Assembly: GCF_000009905.1 (NCBI RefSeq) | Contig: NC_006177.1 | Location: 310,001 to 374,000, forward strand | Length of the DNA stretch: 64,000 nucleotides | From: Symbiobacterium thermophilum IAM 14863 | GTDB taxonomy: Bacteria; Bacillota; Sulfobacillia; Symbiobacteriales; Symbiobacteriaceae | Direction of reading: 5' to 3' | Shown: in pieces, positions 8,296-17,051 of the stretch | Layout of the letters: the number at the start of each line of letters is the position of its first letter | Numbering within the stretch: the first letter of the stretch is position 1 | Translations under genes and position numbers: made by a program | The notes under the pieces: model-generated | Databases searched by the model: none | Told to the model about the DNA's origin: nothing | Seen by the model: the letters and a program-made list of their open reading frames with translations, nothing else

Positions 8296-9207
8296 TCACG
8301 TATCCCTCCTGTACCACACCGGCGATGGGGGAGGCGGCAGGGGCCCGGCAGGGTTCGGCTCGGGCCAACCGCGAAACCTCCTGTACCCTTTGTGCGCCAG
8401 TAGATCGAGCAAGTCGCCGAGAATCCGGCGGCGATACGGGTCTTGCTCCTGGGTGTAGAGCTCCCGGAACACGGCCCACATGGCCGGCCAGCCGATCCAG
8501 TAAGTCCGGTCCAGAAACCGCTCCCGGAGTCTGTTGCCCCGATTGGAGCCTGCTTCGCCTGCCAGGGCTGCAGCGCTCGTTTCCAGGTCGCTCCGGGGCA
8601 GCACCGAGTGGCCGGTGACATACAGCAGGATGCCGTCTCCGCCTTGTTCTGACAGCCAGTCGGTCAGATCTAGAAATTCCCGGGCCAGTTGATCGGGCAG
8701 TGCTGAGCGTTCTTCCACATCACCGTTGGCTTCGGCACCAGGTCTGTCCGACTTGGGCGATCGATACTTGCACTCGACCAGGACCAGAAACGGCTTCCCC
8801 TCATCGCCGGACAACTGGATGAGCACGTCCGGCTCGCAGCGCTTCAGCCATGGCCAGAACTGGTAGTCGGGTTCAGGGCTCACCGTCTGCGGCAGTGGGC
8901 AGCCCCGGTTCCCCTGGAGATTGACCGCTTGTTGCAGCACCGGTATCAGCCCGCGGTCGGGTGGGAGGTACCGGAGCCGGCCAAACACATCGGAAGTGAG
9001 TAGATCCTCGAGGCGGTCAAAGGCGTTGGAGCCGCTCTGGGATATCTTCCCACGAAGTTCGGCATGGGGCACCCATCCGTCCCTCCTTTGTGCACAAATT
9101 GGAGTCTCAGGAGAGGCCCGGCCGCAGTTCCGACCGCAAGGGGAAATAACCAGTCGCGCAAGTAGCGAGGGTTCCATGTCCGACTTCTGCATCGGCGGTG
9201 TGTACAT
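8296..9207 (-). CDS. PD-(D/E)XK nuclease-like protein
   Basis: A protein of up to 303 residues. EPDVLIQL (Asp127) followed by LVLVECKYRS (Glu145, Lys147) is the D-(E)xK active-site pattern of the PD-(D/E)XK nuclease fold. FDRLEDLLTSDVFGRLRYLP upstream resembles the helix that precedes it. The C-terminal half is helical and ends in a proline-rich stretch. The first ATG (9207) has GGAAGCAGG close by; the ATG at 9177 is an alternative. It is directly coupled to the unknown gene at 7660-8295. A restriction-like role in a small defence operon is plausible; no methyltransferase is adjacent. Confidence 0.65.
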   Translation of the reverse strand: MYTPPMQKSDMEPSLLARLVISPCGRNCGRASPETPICAQRRDGWVPHAELRGKISQSGSNAFDRLEDLLTSDVFGRLRYLPPDRGLIPVLQQAVNLQGNRGCPLPQTVSPEPDYQFWPWLKRCEPDVLIQLSGDEGKPFLVLVECKYRSPKSDRPGAEANGDVEERSALPDQLAREFLDLTDWLSEQGGDGILLYVTGHSVLPRSDLETSAAALAGEAGSNRGNRLRERFLDRTYWIGWPAMWAVFRELYTQEQDPYRRRILGDLLDLLAHKGYRRFRGWPEPNPAGPLPPPPSPVWYRRDT

Positions 9208-9376
9208 CCTGCTTCCGGTGGCACCGCGTCCCCTCCCGCCCGTGCGCCATCAGCCTCCCGTCCACCAGCCGGGTCCCGGGTAGCCGGGCAGGCCGTCGGG
9301 TCCAGGGCGGTTGGGGCGGACCTGCTGGACTTCCTCCCAGGCCCGGTCATCGGGACCAAAGGCGCTCCGCCTGCAC

Positions 9377-9408
9377 AACAGGCGCCGGGGATCTCCCTGG
9401 CGCCTGTT
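9377..9408 (-). terminator. Terminator-like hairpin
   Basis: AACAGGCGCC and GGCGCCTGTT form a 10-bp stem around a 12-nt loop, 40 bp past the stop of the minus-strand gene ending at 9449. Confidence 0.6.
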
Positions 9409-9448
9409 TACTGGTGCCCCGGCGTCCGCCGTTCTCTACCGGCGGGGC

Positions 9449-10828
9449 TCACTTGAGCTGGTACCCGAGCTTGGCCGCCTCGGCCTCGACCTTCTCCCGG
9501 TAGGGCCGTAGGGCCTCCGCCAGGGGCCTCACCCGCTGGGTCAGGGTCTTGACCTGTTCGGCCGTGTAGCGGTGCAGCTCGGCGGCTCGCTTGCCCACGG
9601 CCGCCCGGACTTCCTGGACCGCCAGCCTCCTCTCCAGGGCGATCCGTGCCCGAGTGGCGTTGTATTCAGAGACGACCCGGTCCACGGCCTCTTTCAGCGC
9701 CGCCGAGTCGAAGATCTTGCCGCTGAGGCATTTCCGCACCTCGGCGAGCATCCCCTCCGGAGTCAGCTTGTCCAGGTTCTTCGAGAACTCGGAGGCCATC
9801 CGGCGGAGTTCCTGGCGCTGCCGGGTGAACCACAACTCCACGGCCCGGTAGCGCAGGTCGTCCGCACTGGGCCAAAGGATCCGCCGCCAGACGGGGGAAC
9901 GGGGGAGCTCCGCCAGCACCCGCTGCTGCTCCTCCGCCAGCTCCGCCTCCGCTCGCAGGAGTAGCTCCGGCAGCCGCTTCCCCAGGTCCTGGGCCACGTC
10001 CCAGAAGCGGTTCCGGGCTTGGCGGGCGGCCTCTTCGTGCCGCCTCCGGATCGCCTGGATCTCCGCCAGCAATTCGGCCCGGTGGATGTCGATGGTCCGG
10101 ACCACCTTGGCCACCAGGATGTTGTGCTCCTCCGTCGCCGTCTTGTGGAACCGGGCGTACTGCTCCTGGTACTCCTCCAGCGCCTTCCGGAGGGCGGCGA
10201 GCTTGATGTCGTTGGTGATGGCCCGCCCCACCATCGAGCCCGCCAGGCCGGCCAGGAGGGCGCCGATGACGGTACCGAGACCCGGGAGAATCGCCGTGCC
10301 GACGGCGGCTCCGACCTTCGCCCCCACCCATCCGCCGATCCCAGTGCCGGCGATGTCGAGGGCCGCACTGCGGAGGCTCGTCCCCAGGTCCGTCTGCCCC
10401 AGGGCCAGGTGCTGGATCTCCCGCAGGGCCGAGAGGGCCGCAGGGACGACGGGGAAACTGGGACCGATATCCAGTCCTTCGACGCCGTCCAGGGTTTCCT
10501 GGGTGAGCTCGGCGATCTGGTCCGCCTCCAGACCCTCCAGAGCCAGGACGTGGTCCTGAAGTTCCGGGGGCAGTTCTGCCGCCACCTCCGGGCTGGTGAT
10601 CACCGGGATGTCCGGGTACTCCGCGAAGTGTTCCAGAATTTGATCCGGGTCATCGGTGATCTTCACGTTGAATGGCTGCCCTTCGACCAGGAGGTCCCAC
10701 CCGGGCTGGTTGGGCACGTCGGCCAGTTCCACCTGATAGCCCTGCCGGGCCAGGACATCCGCGGCCACCACCTCGCCCACGTAGCCCTTCAGCCGTTCAA
10801 ACCAGCCTGCGTAGGCTTCGGGATCTAG
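9449..10828 (-). pseudogene. Nuclease-like/glycine-zipper protein beheaded by IS
   Basis: About 459 native residues remain. The N-terminal part, GEVVAADVLARQGYQVELAD then NQPGWDLLVEGQPFNVKI, has the layout of restriction-like (PD-(D/E)XK) domains, though the usual Q/E-x-K is N-x-K. At about 160-205 is a strong glycine zipper (GGWVGAKVGAAVGTAILPG) likely to enter a membrane; residues 215-460 are charged coiled coil. The frame runs into the terminal repeat of IS1380-like copy A at CTAG (10825-10828), and a GTG in that repeat is the only apparent start. The true N-terminus is not on the other side of the IS, which instead adjoins an IS110 gene. Expression is doubtful. Confidence 0.7.
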
Positions 10829-12564
10829 CTCAAGTTTCACGCGAACAACTCGACATTCGTGGTGTTAAAAGGGCGTATGGGTAGGGAGTGGCCCGGTTCA
10901 GGGTAATCTCAGCTCCAGCCAGGGGAGTACCCCGGCTGAACACCAACCGCAGCGTGTCGCCGAGGCACCGAATGGTTGCTCGGCACCGGGCCGCTACTCG
11001 TACCAAGAGTCGACTCCCCGCCTCGGCCAGTTTGGGCGAGTTCGTGCTCAGAAACCGCCAAGCCCAGCGCACCAGGTTGAAGGCGAACAAGACCAGCTGC
11101 GTGAAGGCGGCGTTGGCCTCATACTTCCGCAGCCGAGGAGTACCAAAGTGGAACGTTCCCTTCCACTCCTGGAACCCGGCTTCGATGGTCTGCCGTCCAT
11201 GGTAGAGCTTGACGACCTCTGTCGTGGTGAGCTCCTCAGGCTGGAGCGTAGTCAGGATGACGCTGCGGACCTCCCGGCCATCGGCGTCCCAGCGGCGCAT
11301 GGCGACCAGTCGCACCGGATACGGTGCGAGCAAAGTGGGGCCAGGTACGGTAACGGCTTCGGAGGCAAACCGGTTCTTCTCGACTTCAACCCAGTTCTCT
11401 GCCGGTACAGCGTCGAAGAGGTGCTTGTAGGCGACGTTGCTCCCGGAGTAGGACTTGATGGTGAACTCATACCCCAGTTCCAGCAGGCGCTGGATCACTT
11501 CCGGCGTGCCAAAGGCGCTGTCAGCTCGCAGCAGAATACGGAGGGGAGCCAGGTTCGTCCGATTCTCCTGCCGGTACTGCCGGAGTCGCTGGTTCACTTC
11601 ACGGAGGTGCTGAACCTCCTCCTGGAACTCACGCTGCAGCTTCTGCTTCCGGCGGGCGCTGCCCTTGCCTGATACCGTCTGCAGTTGCTGATACAGCTGC
11701 CTGACCCGAGCCTTCTGCTGAGCCAGGCATGCCTCGACCCATTCGACTCGCCGCAGGGGACGACCAATCCGGGCTTCGATCCTGGGAATCAGTTCGAGCA
11801 GGCAGGCGCCGGAACGGCTGTTGGCCTTGCCGGACTTGAGAAGGCCGTCGATGGCAAAGCGCTGCTGCTTCCCGCTGAGGAAGGCGGCTGCGATCTGATA
11901 GCCTCGGGCCAACTTCCCCTGGATGTAGCCGAAGTCGGTACCGGTGTACTGCCTGGTCTCGCCCCGAACCTTCTGGCCGGTGAGGTCAATGTCGACGATG
12001 ACCATTCCGGAGCGGTCTGGACCTGCTACGGCAGCCACCTCCTGCTGAAGCAGCGGGGCCTGGATCTCAGCGAGTGCGTCGGAAAGCTGCTGAACGTTCT
12101 CCTCCGTCAGCTTGCTGAAGGTCGCACAGACGGTGGAAAAGTGAGCAAAGCGTTCCTGCCCCCAGGCTTGAGCTACGGCAGGATCGGCAACCAGCGGCTC
12201 AGGGTCGAAGTTGAGATCCTTCATGTAGCGACAGTTGCCGAGAATGGCAACCAACGCCTCGACCACCTTGTCAACCGGCGTGTGGGCGTAGGTCTTCTGC
12301 TTGATGCGCAGGTGCCGATTCAGGATCTCAACCAGGTTGAGTCTTTGAGCTACCCAGCCAAGAGCGACGAGAAAACCATGTCGGGTGGTGGACTTGATGG
12401 CTTGCGCAGCGATGTTGGGTGTCGTACCATGAGACTGCATCAGTCGAACCTCCACATGGTGGTTTAGGAGGGGCAACTCCCACCCATGTATCATTGGTTC
12501 AGACTGATGCTTTTTCAATGGGTTTCCATTGCACGAAGTCCGGGTTATTCACGCGAAACTTGAG
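10829..12564 (-). mobile_element. IS1380-like element, copy A
   Basis: A 1,736-bp element with terminal inverted repeats CTCAAGTTTCACGCGAA (left) and its near-exact complement at the right, flanked on each side by CTAG. Copies B (33712-35447) and C (56012-57746) are almost identical, so transposition was recent. Left and right flanks come from two different interrupted genes, showing that this copy is a recombinant of two insertions. Confidence 0.88.
10830..12440 (-). CDS. IS4-superfamily (IS1380-like) transposase, copy A
   Basis: A 536-residue DDE transposase. Catalytic segments are VIVDIDLTGQ, LLRADSAFGT and YHGRQTIEAGFQEWK, the last a perfect Y-x2-R-x3-E-x6-K signature of the IS4 superfamily. 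I chose the ATG at 12440 (MQSHGTTPNIAAQ) because GGAGG lies 8 bp upstream; longer frames start inside the terminal region. The stop codon lies inside the left terminal repeat. The gene is intact, as is copy C; copy B is frameshifted. The family name IS1380 is a best guess from size, 4-bp CTAG flanks and motif layout. Confidence 0.87.
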   Translation of the reverse strand: MQSHGTTPNIAAQAIKSTTRHGFLVALGWVAQRLNLVEILNRHLRIKQKTYAHTPVDKVVEALVAILGNCRYMKDLNFDPEPLVADPAVAQAWGQERFAHFSTVCATFSKLTEENVQQLSDALAEIQAPLLQQEVAAVAGPDRSGMVIVDIDLTGQKVRGETRQYTGTDFGYIQGKLARGYQIAAAFLSGKQQRFAIDGLLKSGKANSRSGACLLELIPRIEARIGRPLRRVEWVEACLAQQKARVRQLYQQLQTVSGKGSARRKQKLQREFQEEVQHLREVNQRLRQYRQENRTNLAPLRILLRADSAFGTPEVIQRLLELGYEFTIKSYSGSNVAYKHLFDAVPAENWVEVEKNRFASEAVTVPGPTLLAPYPVRLVAMRRWDADGREVRSVILTTLQPEELTTTEVVKLYHGRQTIEAGFQEWKGTFHFGTPRLRKYEANAAFTQLVLFAFNLVRWAWRFLSTNSPKLAEAGSRLLVRVAARCRATIRCLGDTLRLVFSRGTPLAGAEITLNRATPYPYALLTPRMSSCSRET

Positions 12565-12568
12565 CTAG

Positions 12569-13027
12569 GCGAGGTAGGCGACCTGCGCCGGTATGCGGAC
12601 TGGCGGCAACTTCGCAAGCTGGCGGGCTACAACCTGACAGAGAACACGTCGGGGCAGCGGGACCGCAGCCGGACGCCCATCAGCAAGCGCGGCCGGCCTG
12701 GACTGCGCCACGTGCTGTACCAGATGGCGATGACGGCGGCCGCCAAGAACCGGGAGTTTCGAGCGCTGTACGAGCACTTCAGGACTCGCCAGCAGAACCC
12801 GCTCAAGGGCAAGCAGGCCCTGGTGGCGCTGGCGTGCAAGCTGTTGCGGGTGCTGTTCACCCTGGTCAGGAAGCAGTGTAGCTATGATCCGGCCAGGGCC
12901 TTGGGGGCCTGGCGGGCGGAGCAGTTAGGTCTCGCCGCCTGAGAGGGCGGTGTGCCGATAGATGTGCCGCTTTGGGTGGGGGAAGCCGACTATGGCTGGA
13001 AGGGCATGACCCTGCAGCAGAGTACTA
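12569..13027 (+). pseudogene. IS110-family transposase, 3' fragment and right end
   Basis: Coding to 12942 gives the last 123 residues of the transposase that is complete at 32330-33625, differing by only a few residues. It contains the C-terminal serine-domain pattern TPISKRGRPGLRHVLYQMA. The fragment starts exactly at a CTAG that is also present inside the intact gene (33249-33252), marking the insertion point of an IS1380-like copy. Bases 12943-13027 match the right end of the full element up to AGTACTAG. It lacks the DEDD domain and cannot act. Confidence 0.9.
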
Positions 13028-13229
13028 GCGCCCCACCCGCCCCCATTTAGGCAGGACGAAGGACTTTGAGGGCAAGGACCCCGGGAGACATGATAGGGTG
13101 GCCGGGGGCGGAGTACGTGGGACCCGTCCAGGCGGCAGCATACAGGGCATGTCTGAAGAGTCGCACGGGGCTCTTCTCTGCCACCCCGCGTTTGTCTCGC
13201 GCCAGAAGTCAGAGTCTTTCGTCCAATAG

Positions 13230-14279
13230 GTGTGTCTGAGCCAAGTGGCAGGACGCGAAATGGTGCGAACCAGCGAGATTGAGAGAGTTTGAGTGCATAA
13301 CATCGAGATAGGCCATAGTACCAGATCGGGGAAGCCCGGGATGGGAAGGGCCAAACGTCAGGAAAGGGGTGAACCCGTTGCGTTCGAGCAGCCCGCGACA
13401 AACGCAGAAGACCCCGAACGGGACCTGATCGCCGGAGGTAGCGGTGAAGCCGCAAGGGACGGCGAGAGGGCGGAGTGGGCAGCCGGCACAAGGCGGAGCG
13501 TCACCCCGCGGGGAGCAAGGCAACCTGATGGAACGGGTGGTGGCCAGGGAGAACATGCTGGCCGCGCTGAAACGGGTGGAGCGAAACGGAGGCGCCCCCG
13601 GCGTGGACGGTGTCCCCACCGAACGGTTGAGGGACCACGAAGCGGGCGGGGGAGCGGGTATTCAGGAGTATCCGCGGCTACCTGGAGGAACGGTTACGGC
13701 TCAGGGTCAACGAGCAGAAGAGTGCGGTCGACCGCCCATGGCGGCGACAGTTCCTCGGGTTCAGCTTCTACAAGAACCGGGGAGTTCACATTCGCATGGC
13801 GGATAAAGCCCACAAGCGGGTGAAGCGGGAGCTCCGCAGGATGACCAAGCGCAGCCGCAGCCAGAGCATGAAAGAGCGGATCCAGCGCATTAACGCATAC
13901 CTGCGTGGCTGGATCGGCTATTACGCGCTCTCGGATGCCGACTCGGTCTTCAAAGAGATCGAGGGTTGGCTCCGTCACAGACTGCGAGCATGCCTGTGGA
14001 AACAGTGGAAGCGCCCCCGCACGCGCCTGCGGGAACTCCGCGCTCTCGGGCTACCTGAGTAGGTCGCTCGCGAATACGCCTACAGCCGCAAGGGCGTGTG
14101 GCGCATGGCGGGCGGACCAATGAACAGAGCCCTGGGCGACGCCTACTGGCGTGCCCAGGGACTGCTCAGTCTAACCGAATGCTACGAAGCAACTCGTCAA
14201 TCCTGGCGAACCGCCGGATGCGGACCCGCATGTCCGGTGGTGTGAGAGGACGGGGGCTAACCGCCCCCTCCTACTCGAT
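13230..14279 (+). mobile_element. Decayed group II intron
   Basis: The 5' end begins GTGTGTCTGAGCCAAG, a plausible group II start (GUGYG). The 3' end has a domain V-like hairpin (CCGGATGCGGACCCGCATGT, about 14214-14233), a domain VI-like hairpin with GGGGGCTAACCGCCCCC, and the usual CTACTCGAT terminus. Total length is about 1.05 kb against about 1.9 kb for intact relatives, because most of the reverse transcriptase has been deleted. The catalytic RNA ends are kept, so splicing in trans with a maturase from elsewhere is conceivable but untested. Between 13028 and 13229 I see no gene. Confidence 0.8.
13528..14062 (+). pseudogene. ltrA: Group II intron reverse transcriptase/maturase remnant
   Basis: Two parts of an LtrA-type protein are joined near 13645 by an internal deletion and frame change. 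The first gives MERVVARENMLAALKRVERN then GGAPGVDG (the RT-0/1 start). The second continues after the lost RT domains with LEERLRLRVNEQKSAV, FLGFSFYKNRGV and IQRINAYLRGWIGYYALSD (the thumb/maturase X region). All catalytic RT motifs, including YADD, are missing. Further C-terminal similarity (YSRKGVWRMAGGPMNRALG) continues beyond the stop at 14062 in the same intron. Confidence 0.85.
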
Positions 14280-14298
14280 CGAGCCGATCCGCCTTTCC

Positions 14299-14315
14299 GC
14301 CCCCGACACGGGGGC
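14299..14315 (-). terminator. Terminator-like hairpin
   Basis: GCCCCCG and CGGGGGC form a 7-bp stem with an ACA loop just past the stop of the hydrolase gene at 14363. It lies directly after the 3' end of the group II intron, the kind of place where class C introns insert. Confidence 0.45.
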
Positions 14316-14362
14316 CGGGACCGATCGCAACCATCATCAGGTCACCGCTGCCTCCAGGCGCT

Positions 14363-15286
14363 TCAGGAGCCTGCCCTGCACAGCGCTTCCAGCCGCTGCG
14401 TCAGGCCTGCACTGAAATCCATCGGGAAGTCGTGAGCGAGGCCGCTGCGCACCTCCAGTTCACATGGCAGCCCGGCCTGCTGCATGGCCTCGGCGAACCG
14501 GCAGGCCGCCGGGTATCCAAAATCCTGATCTCCCACGACCACGTAGCCCTGCACGTCGCGGGGGCACGTTTCCAGCAGGGGCAGCACCGACTCCACCCGG
14601 ATGGCCGGGGCCACCGCCAGGAACCAGCTCACGGGGAGGGAGCCGCACAGCGCGGCATAAACCGCCAGCGCCCCGCCCATCGAGAAGCCCGCCACCACCG
14701 TGGCCTCAGGGGGGTTCAGCGCGCCAAGATGGGCAGACACCTCGGCCAGGCCCTGGTCGCGGCCGCTCCAGAAGTACTTTCCGGGCGCCCACACCTGCGA
14801 GGACTGAGCCAGCGCGACCCGCCAGCCGGCCGCCAGTGCCGGCAGCCACTGCCCGCGCTCCTCCGAGTCCTCGAAGTTGCTGGCGTTCCCGTGCAGAGCC
14901 AGGAGCAGTCCCTTCGGTTCGCCTTCGGGCGAGTAGGTGTACAGCACCGGTCTGGCGGTGGCCTGGGCGGCAGCCCGACGCTCCTCGAACACCGCCAGTA
15001 ACGGTTTCAGGCGGGGATCGTCCCTCAGCGGCGCCAGGTCCGGATCCCGCAGGATGCGCTCATGGTACCACAGGCCCCGTTCGGCGGCTTCCTGCAGCCA
15101 CCGGAGCCCCGCGTCCGCTCCTTCCGCCCGGCAGGCCAGACAGGCCCGCCAGTAGTAGATGTCGCTGGCACGATGGGCGAAACGGGCGGCCTCCCTCTCA
15201 ATCAGGGCCAGGGCCTCCCGGTACGCACCTTCCCCGTAGAGGCGATACACCTCGTACTGAAGCTCCCGGAAGCCGCGGACTTCCAT
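14363..15286 (-). CDS. Alpha/beta hydrolase with N-terminal TPR-like region
   Basis: A 307-residue soluble protein. Residues 1-100 resemble TPR helices (YRLYGEGAYREALALIEREA). A serine hydrolase domain follows: the oxyanion segment LLLALHGNASNFEDSEE, nucleophile elbow GFSMGG (Ser about 199), an acid in VVGDQDFGYP and His in GLAHDFP. This matches esterase/phospholipase-like hydrolases; the substrate is unknown. The ATG at 15286 has GGGAGAGGTGGGC upstream and is preferred over an ATG 33 bp earlier. Confidence 0.8.
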   Translation of the reverse strand: MEVRGFRELQYEVYRLYGEGAYREALALIEREAARFAHRASDIYYWRACLACRAEGADAGLRWLQEAAERGLWYHERILRDPDLAPLRDDPRLKPLLAVFEERRAAAQATARPVLYTYSPEGEPKGLLLALHGNASNFEDSEERGQWLPALAAGWRVALAQSSQVWAPGKYFWSGRDQGLAEVSAHLGALNPPEATVVAGFSMGGALAVYAALCGSLPVSWFLAVAPAIRVESVLPLLETCPRDVQGYVVVGDQDFGYPAACRFAEAMQQAGLPCELEVRSGLAHDFPMDFSAGLTQRLEALCRAGS

Positions 15287-15463
15287 GCCCACCTCTCCCT
15301 GCGCACTCCTTTTGGACAATGACGTGTGTGATCTGCCGGGTGTTCACGCTGGGGGGGCGGTGGCCAGGGGCCCGGAGCCGGTGGGGCGGTGGCGCCGTGG
15401 ACCCGAACCCGCGGAGAGCGTTGTGCCATCTATTTGGCGAAACAGGGAAGGGAGTGAGGGCGC

Positions 15464-15652
15464 ATGTACGAGTATAAGGTTCTTATGCTGAGCGCGGCCG
15501 AGCAGCTCGAAGGTGCGTTGAACCGCTACGCCCGGGAGGGTTGGCGCTGCAGGTTCCAGTACGTCGTGGAGGGATTCGGCGGTTTTACGAAGCTCGTGGT
15601 CACGCTGGAGCGGAAGGTGGGCTCAGTCCCGGACGATCCGGCTGAGGCGTAG
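15464..15652 (+). CDS. DUF4177-domain protein
   Basis: A 62-residue protein. YEYKVLMLSAAEQLEGALNR then YAREGWRCRF is the DUF4177 pattern (YKVV..., LE..LN..A.EGW); these small proteins have no known function. A GGGAGTGAGGGCGC lies just before the ATG. It stands alone between divergent and terminator signals. Confidence 0.75.
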   Translation: MYEYKVLMLSAAEQLEGALNRYAREGWRCRFQYVVEGFGGFTKLVVTLERKVGSVPDDPAEA

Positions 15653-15671
15653 GTGTTCATGGCAGTCAGCA

Positions 15672-15704
15672 AAGGCGGTCTGGCCACGATGGCGAGACCG
15701 CCTT
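15672..15704 (+). terminator. Terminator-like hairpin
   Basis: AAGGCGGTCT and AGACCGCCTT form a 10-bp stem with a 13-nt loop 20 bp after the DUF4177 gene. The remaining 180 bp to the next gene contain nothing I can identify. Confidence 0.65.
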
Positions 15705-15884
15705 GCGCGTCAAGGCGAGAGTGTTCGGGTGGAACCGTCGCCTTGCGGGGGGCGGGGCGGAAGGCTTCCCGAGGCCCCTTCTGGCGACTTGTGGTGGCCG
15801 TTGGACGAAGGTCTGCTGACCGTAACGTTTTCGTCACGATAAGCGTTAATCTTACGTGAAAGAGCGGTAAGTGAGGGTGTTGCT

Positions 15885-16973
15885 TTGGTGAGAACCGCAA
15901 GAGTGCTGCTTACCGTGATGTTGATGTTCATGATCATGGGATGCAGTGGAGCAACCGATGGCGGCTCTGGGGAACAGAACGAGGACCGGAACGCATCAGC
16001 TCCGGCGGTCCCCACTGCGGTTGCCTTCCTGAACGAGAGCCACGGCTGGGTAGGGGCTGCAGACGGGATCTGGCATACCCAAGACGGTGGCCAGAACTGG
16101 ACTCTCCAGTTCCCCAGTCAGGAGCCGGTCATCCGGCTGGGTTTTCTGGACCCCCAGAACGGCTGGGCGCTCACAGGATCAGCGGCCCTTCTCCGTACGG
16201 AAAACGGCGGAGAGGACTGGAGCGCGGCAGAGACTCCAGGAGCGGCGCTGCGGGCCGTTGATTTCGTAGGTCCTGCTCATGTGGTCGCAACCGACGGAAA
16301 CGGCCTTCTCGTCAGCCGGGACGGCGGCAAGACCTGGGACAGGACCAGCTCGCCCCTCCCGTTCTCCGACCTGGACTTCGTCAGTGCGGAAGAAGGCTGG
16401 GCAGCTGGCGAGGGGCAGATCTGGCACACCCGCGATGGCGGAACAACATGGAGCGCGCAGCTCACGCTTCCGGAACCCGACAAGTGGTTGGGCCACACCT
16501 TTGTGCGCTTCACATCAGAGAGCAGCGGCTGGGTTCTGTTCTGCCTCGGCCAGGGAGCCGGTTCCCAGGAGACCTATCTGCTCTACAGCACAACGGATGC
16601 GGGCCGCACCTGGACTCCCCGGCTGATCGGTCGCTGGCCGTGGCCGTTTGCGGAGCCCGCGCCGGAGGCTCCGCACGGCCCCGGTGGGCACCCGGTTGCC
16701 CTTGGTGCGTGGGCCGAGACTGCCTGGGTGGCGGTGTATTCACCGGCTGGCGGCCACCTGGAGGTAGCACGGGTAACCATGGGGGGAGCACCGCCTGTCG
16801 TGAGTGACAAGATCCCCGTGGGCGGCCCGGCCAAGCCGACAGCGGGCCTTTCCTTTGTCGATCCGAAGACGGGCTGGCTGGTGGTCAGCGACAGCCAGCG
16901 CACCCAGGGGGCTATCCTGCGCACCGCCGATGGCGGCCAGTTCTGGACGGCTGTCCTCGGGAACCTGGAGTAG
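15885..16973 (+). CDS. Lipoprotein with BNR/YCF48-like repeats
   Basis: A 362-residue exported lipoprotein. A signal peptide (RVLLTVMLMFMIMGCSG) ends in a lipobox with Cys at about 20, followed by a Gly/Asn/Ser-rich linker. At least four repeats follow with the pattern GWxxGxxGxIWHTxDGGxxW, typical of BNR/YCF48 beta-propellers. Such proteins bind partners or glycans at the cell surface; YCF48 relatives assist photosystem assembly elsewhere, which is not implied here. The start is TTG 15885 or GTG 15888, behind GAGGGTG. It is monocistronic, ending at the hairpin at 16975. Confidence 0.82.
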   Translation: MVRTARVLLTVMLMFMIMGCSGATDGGSGEQNEDRNASAPAVPTAVAFLNESHGWVGAADGIWHTQDGGQNWTLQFPSQEPVIRLGFLDPQNGWALTGSAALLRTENGGEDWSAAETPGAALRAVDFVGPAHVVATDGNGLLVSRDGGKTWDRTSSPLPFSDLDFVSAEEGWAAGEGQIWHTRDGGTTWSAQLTLPEPDKWLGHTFVRFTSESSGWVLFCLGQGAGSQETYLLYSTTDAGRTWTPRLIGRWPWPFAEPAPEAPHGPGGHPVALGAWAETAWVAVYSPAGGHLEVARVTMGGAPPVVSDKIPVGGPAKPTAGLSFVDPKTGWLVVSDSQRTQGAILRTADGGQFWTAVLGNLE

Positions 16974-16974
16974 T

Positions 16975-17018
16975 CGGAACGCCACCCACGGATGGGAGAA
17001 TCCCGGGGTGGCGTTCCG
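16975..17018. terminator. Terminator-like hairpin
   Basis: CGGAACGCCACCC and GGGTGGCGTTCCG make a 13-bp perfect stem with an 18-nt loop between two convergent genes, so it may serve both. Confidence 0.72.
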
Positions 17019-17051
17019 ATTTGATGCGATTTCGGCGGACGGGGGGCCGCC

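Noticed and set aside
10829-10840. GTG start for the gene at 9449 within the IS end
   Set aside because: The codon belongs to the terminal repeat of the IS, so it is not the native start, and the gene is listed as a pseudogene.
12925-13491. A 188-codon minus-strand frame over the IS110 end and intron start
   Set aside because: It spans two unrelated mobile-element borders and has no domain.
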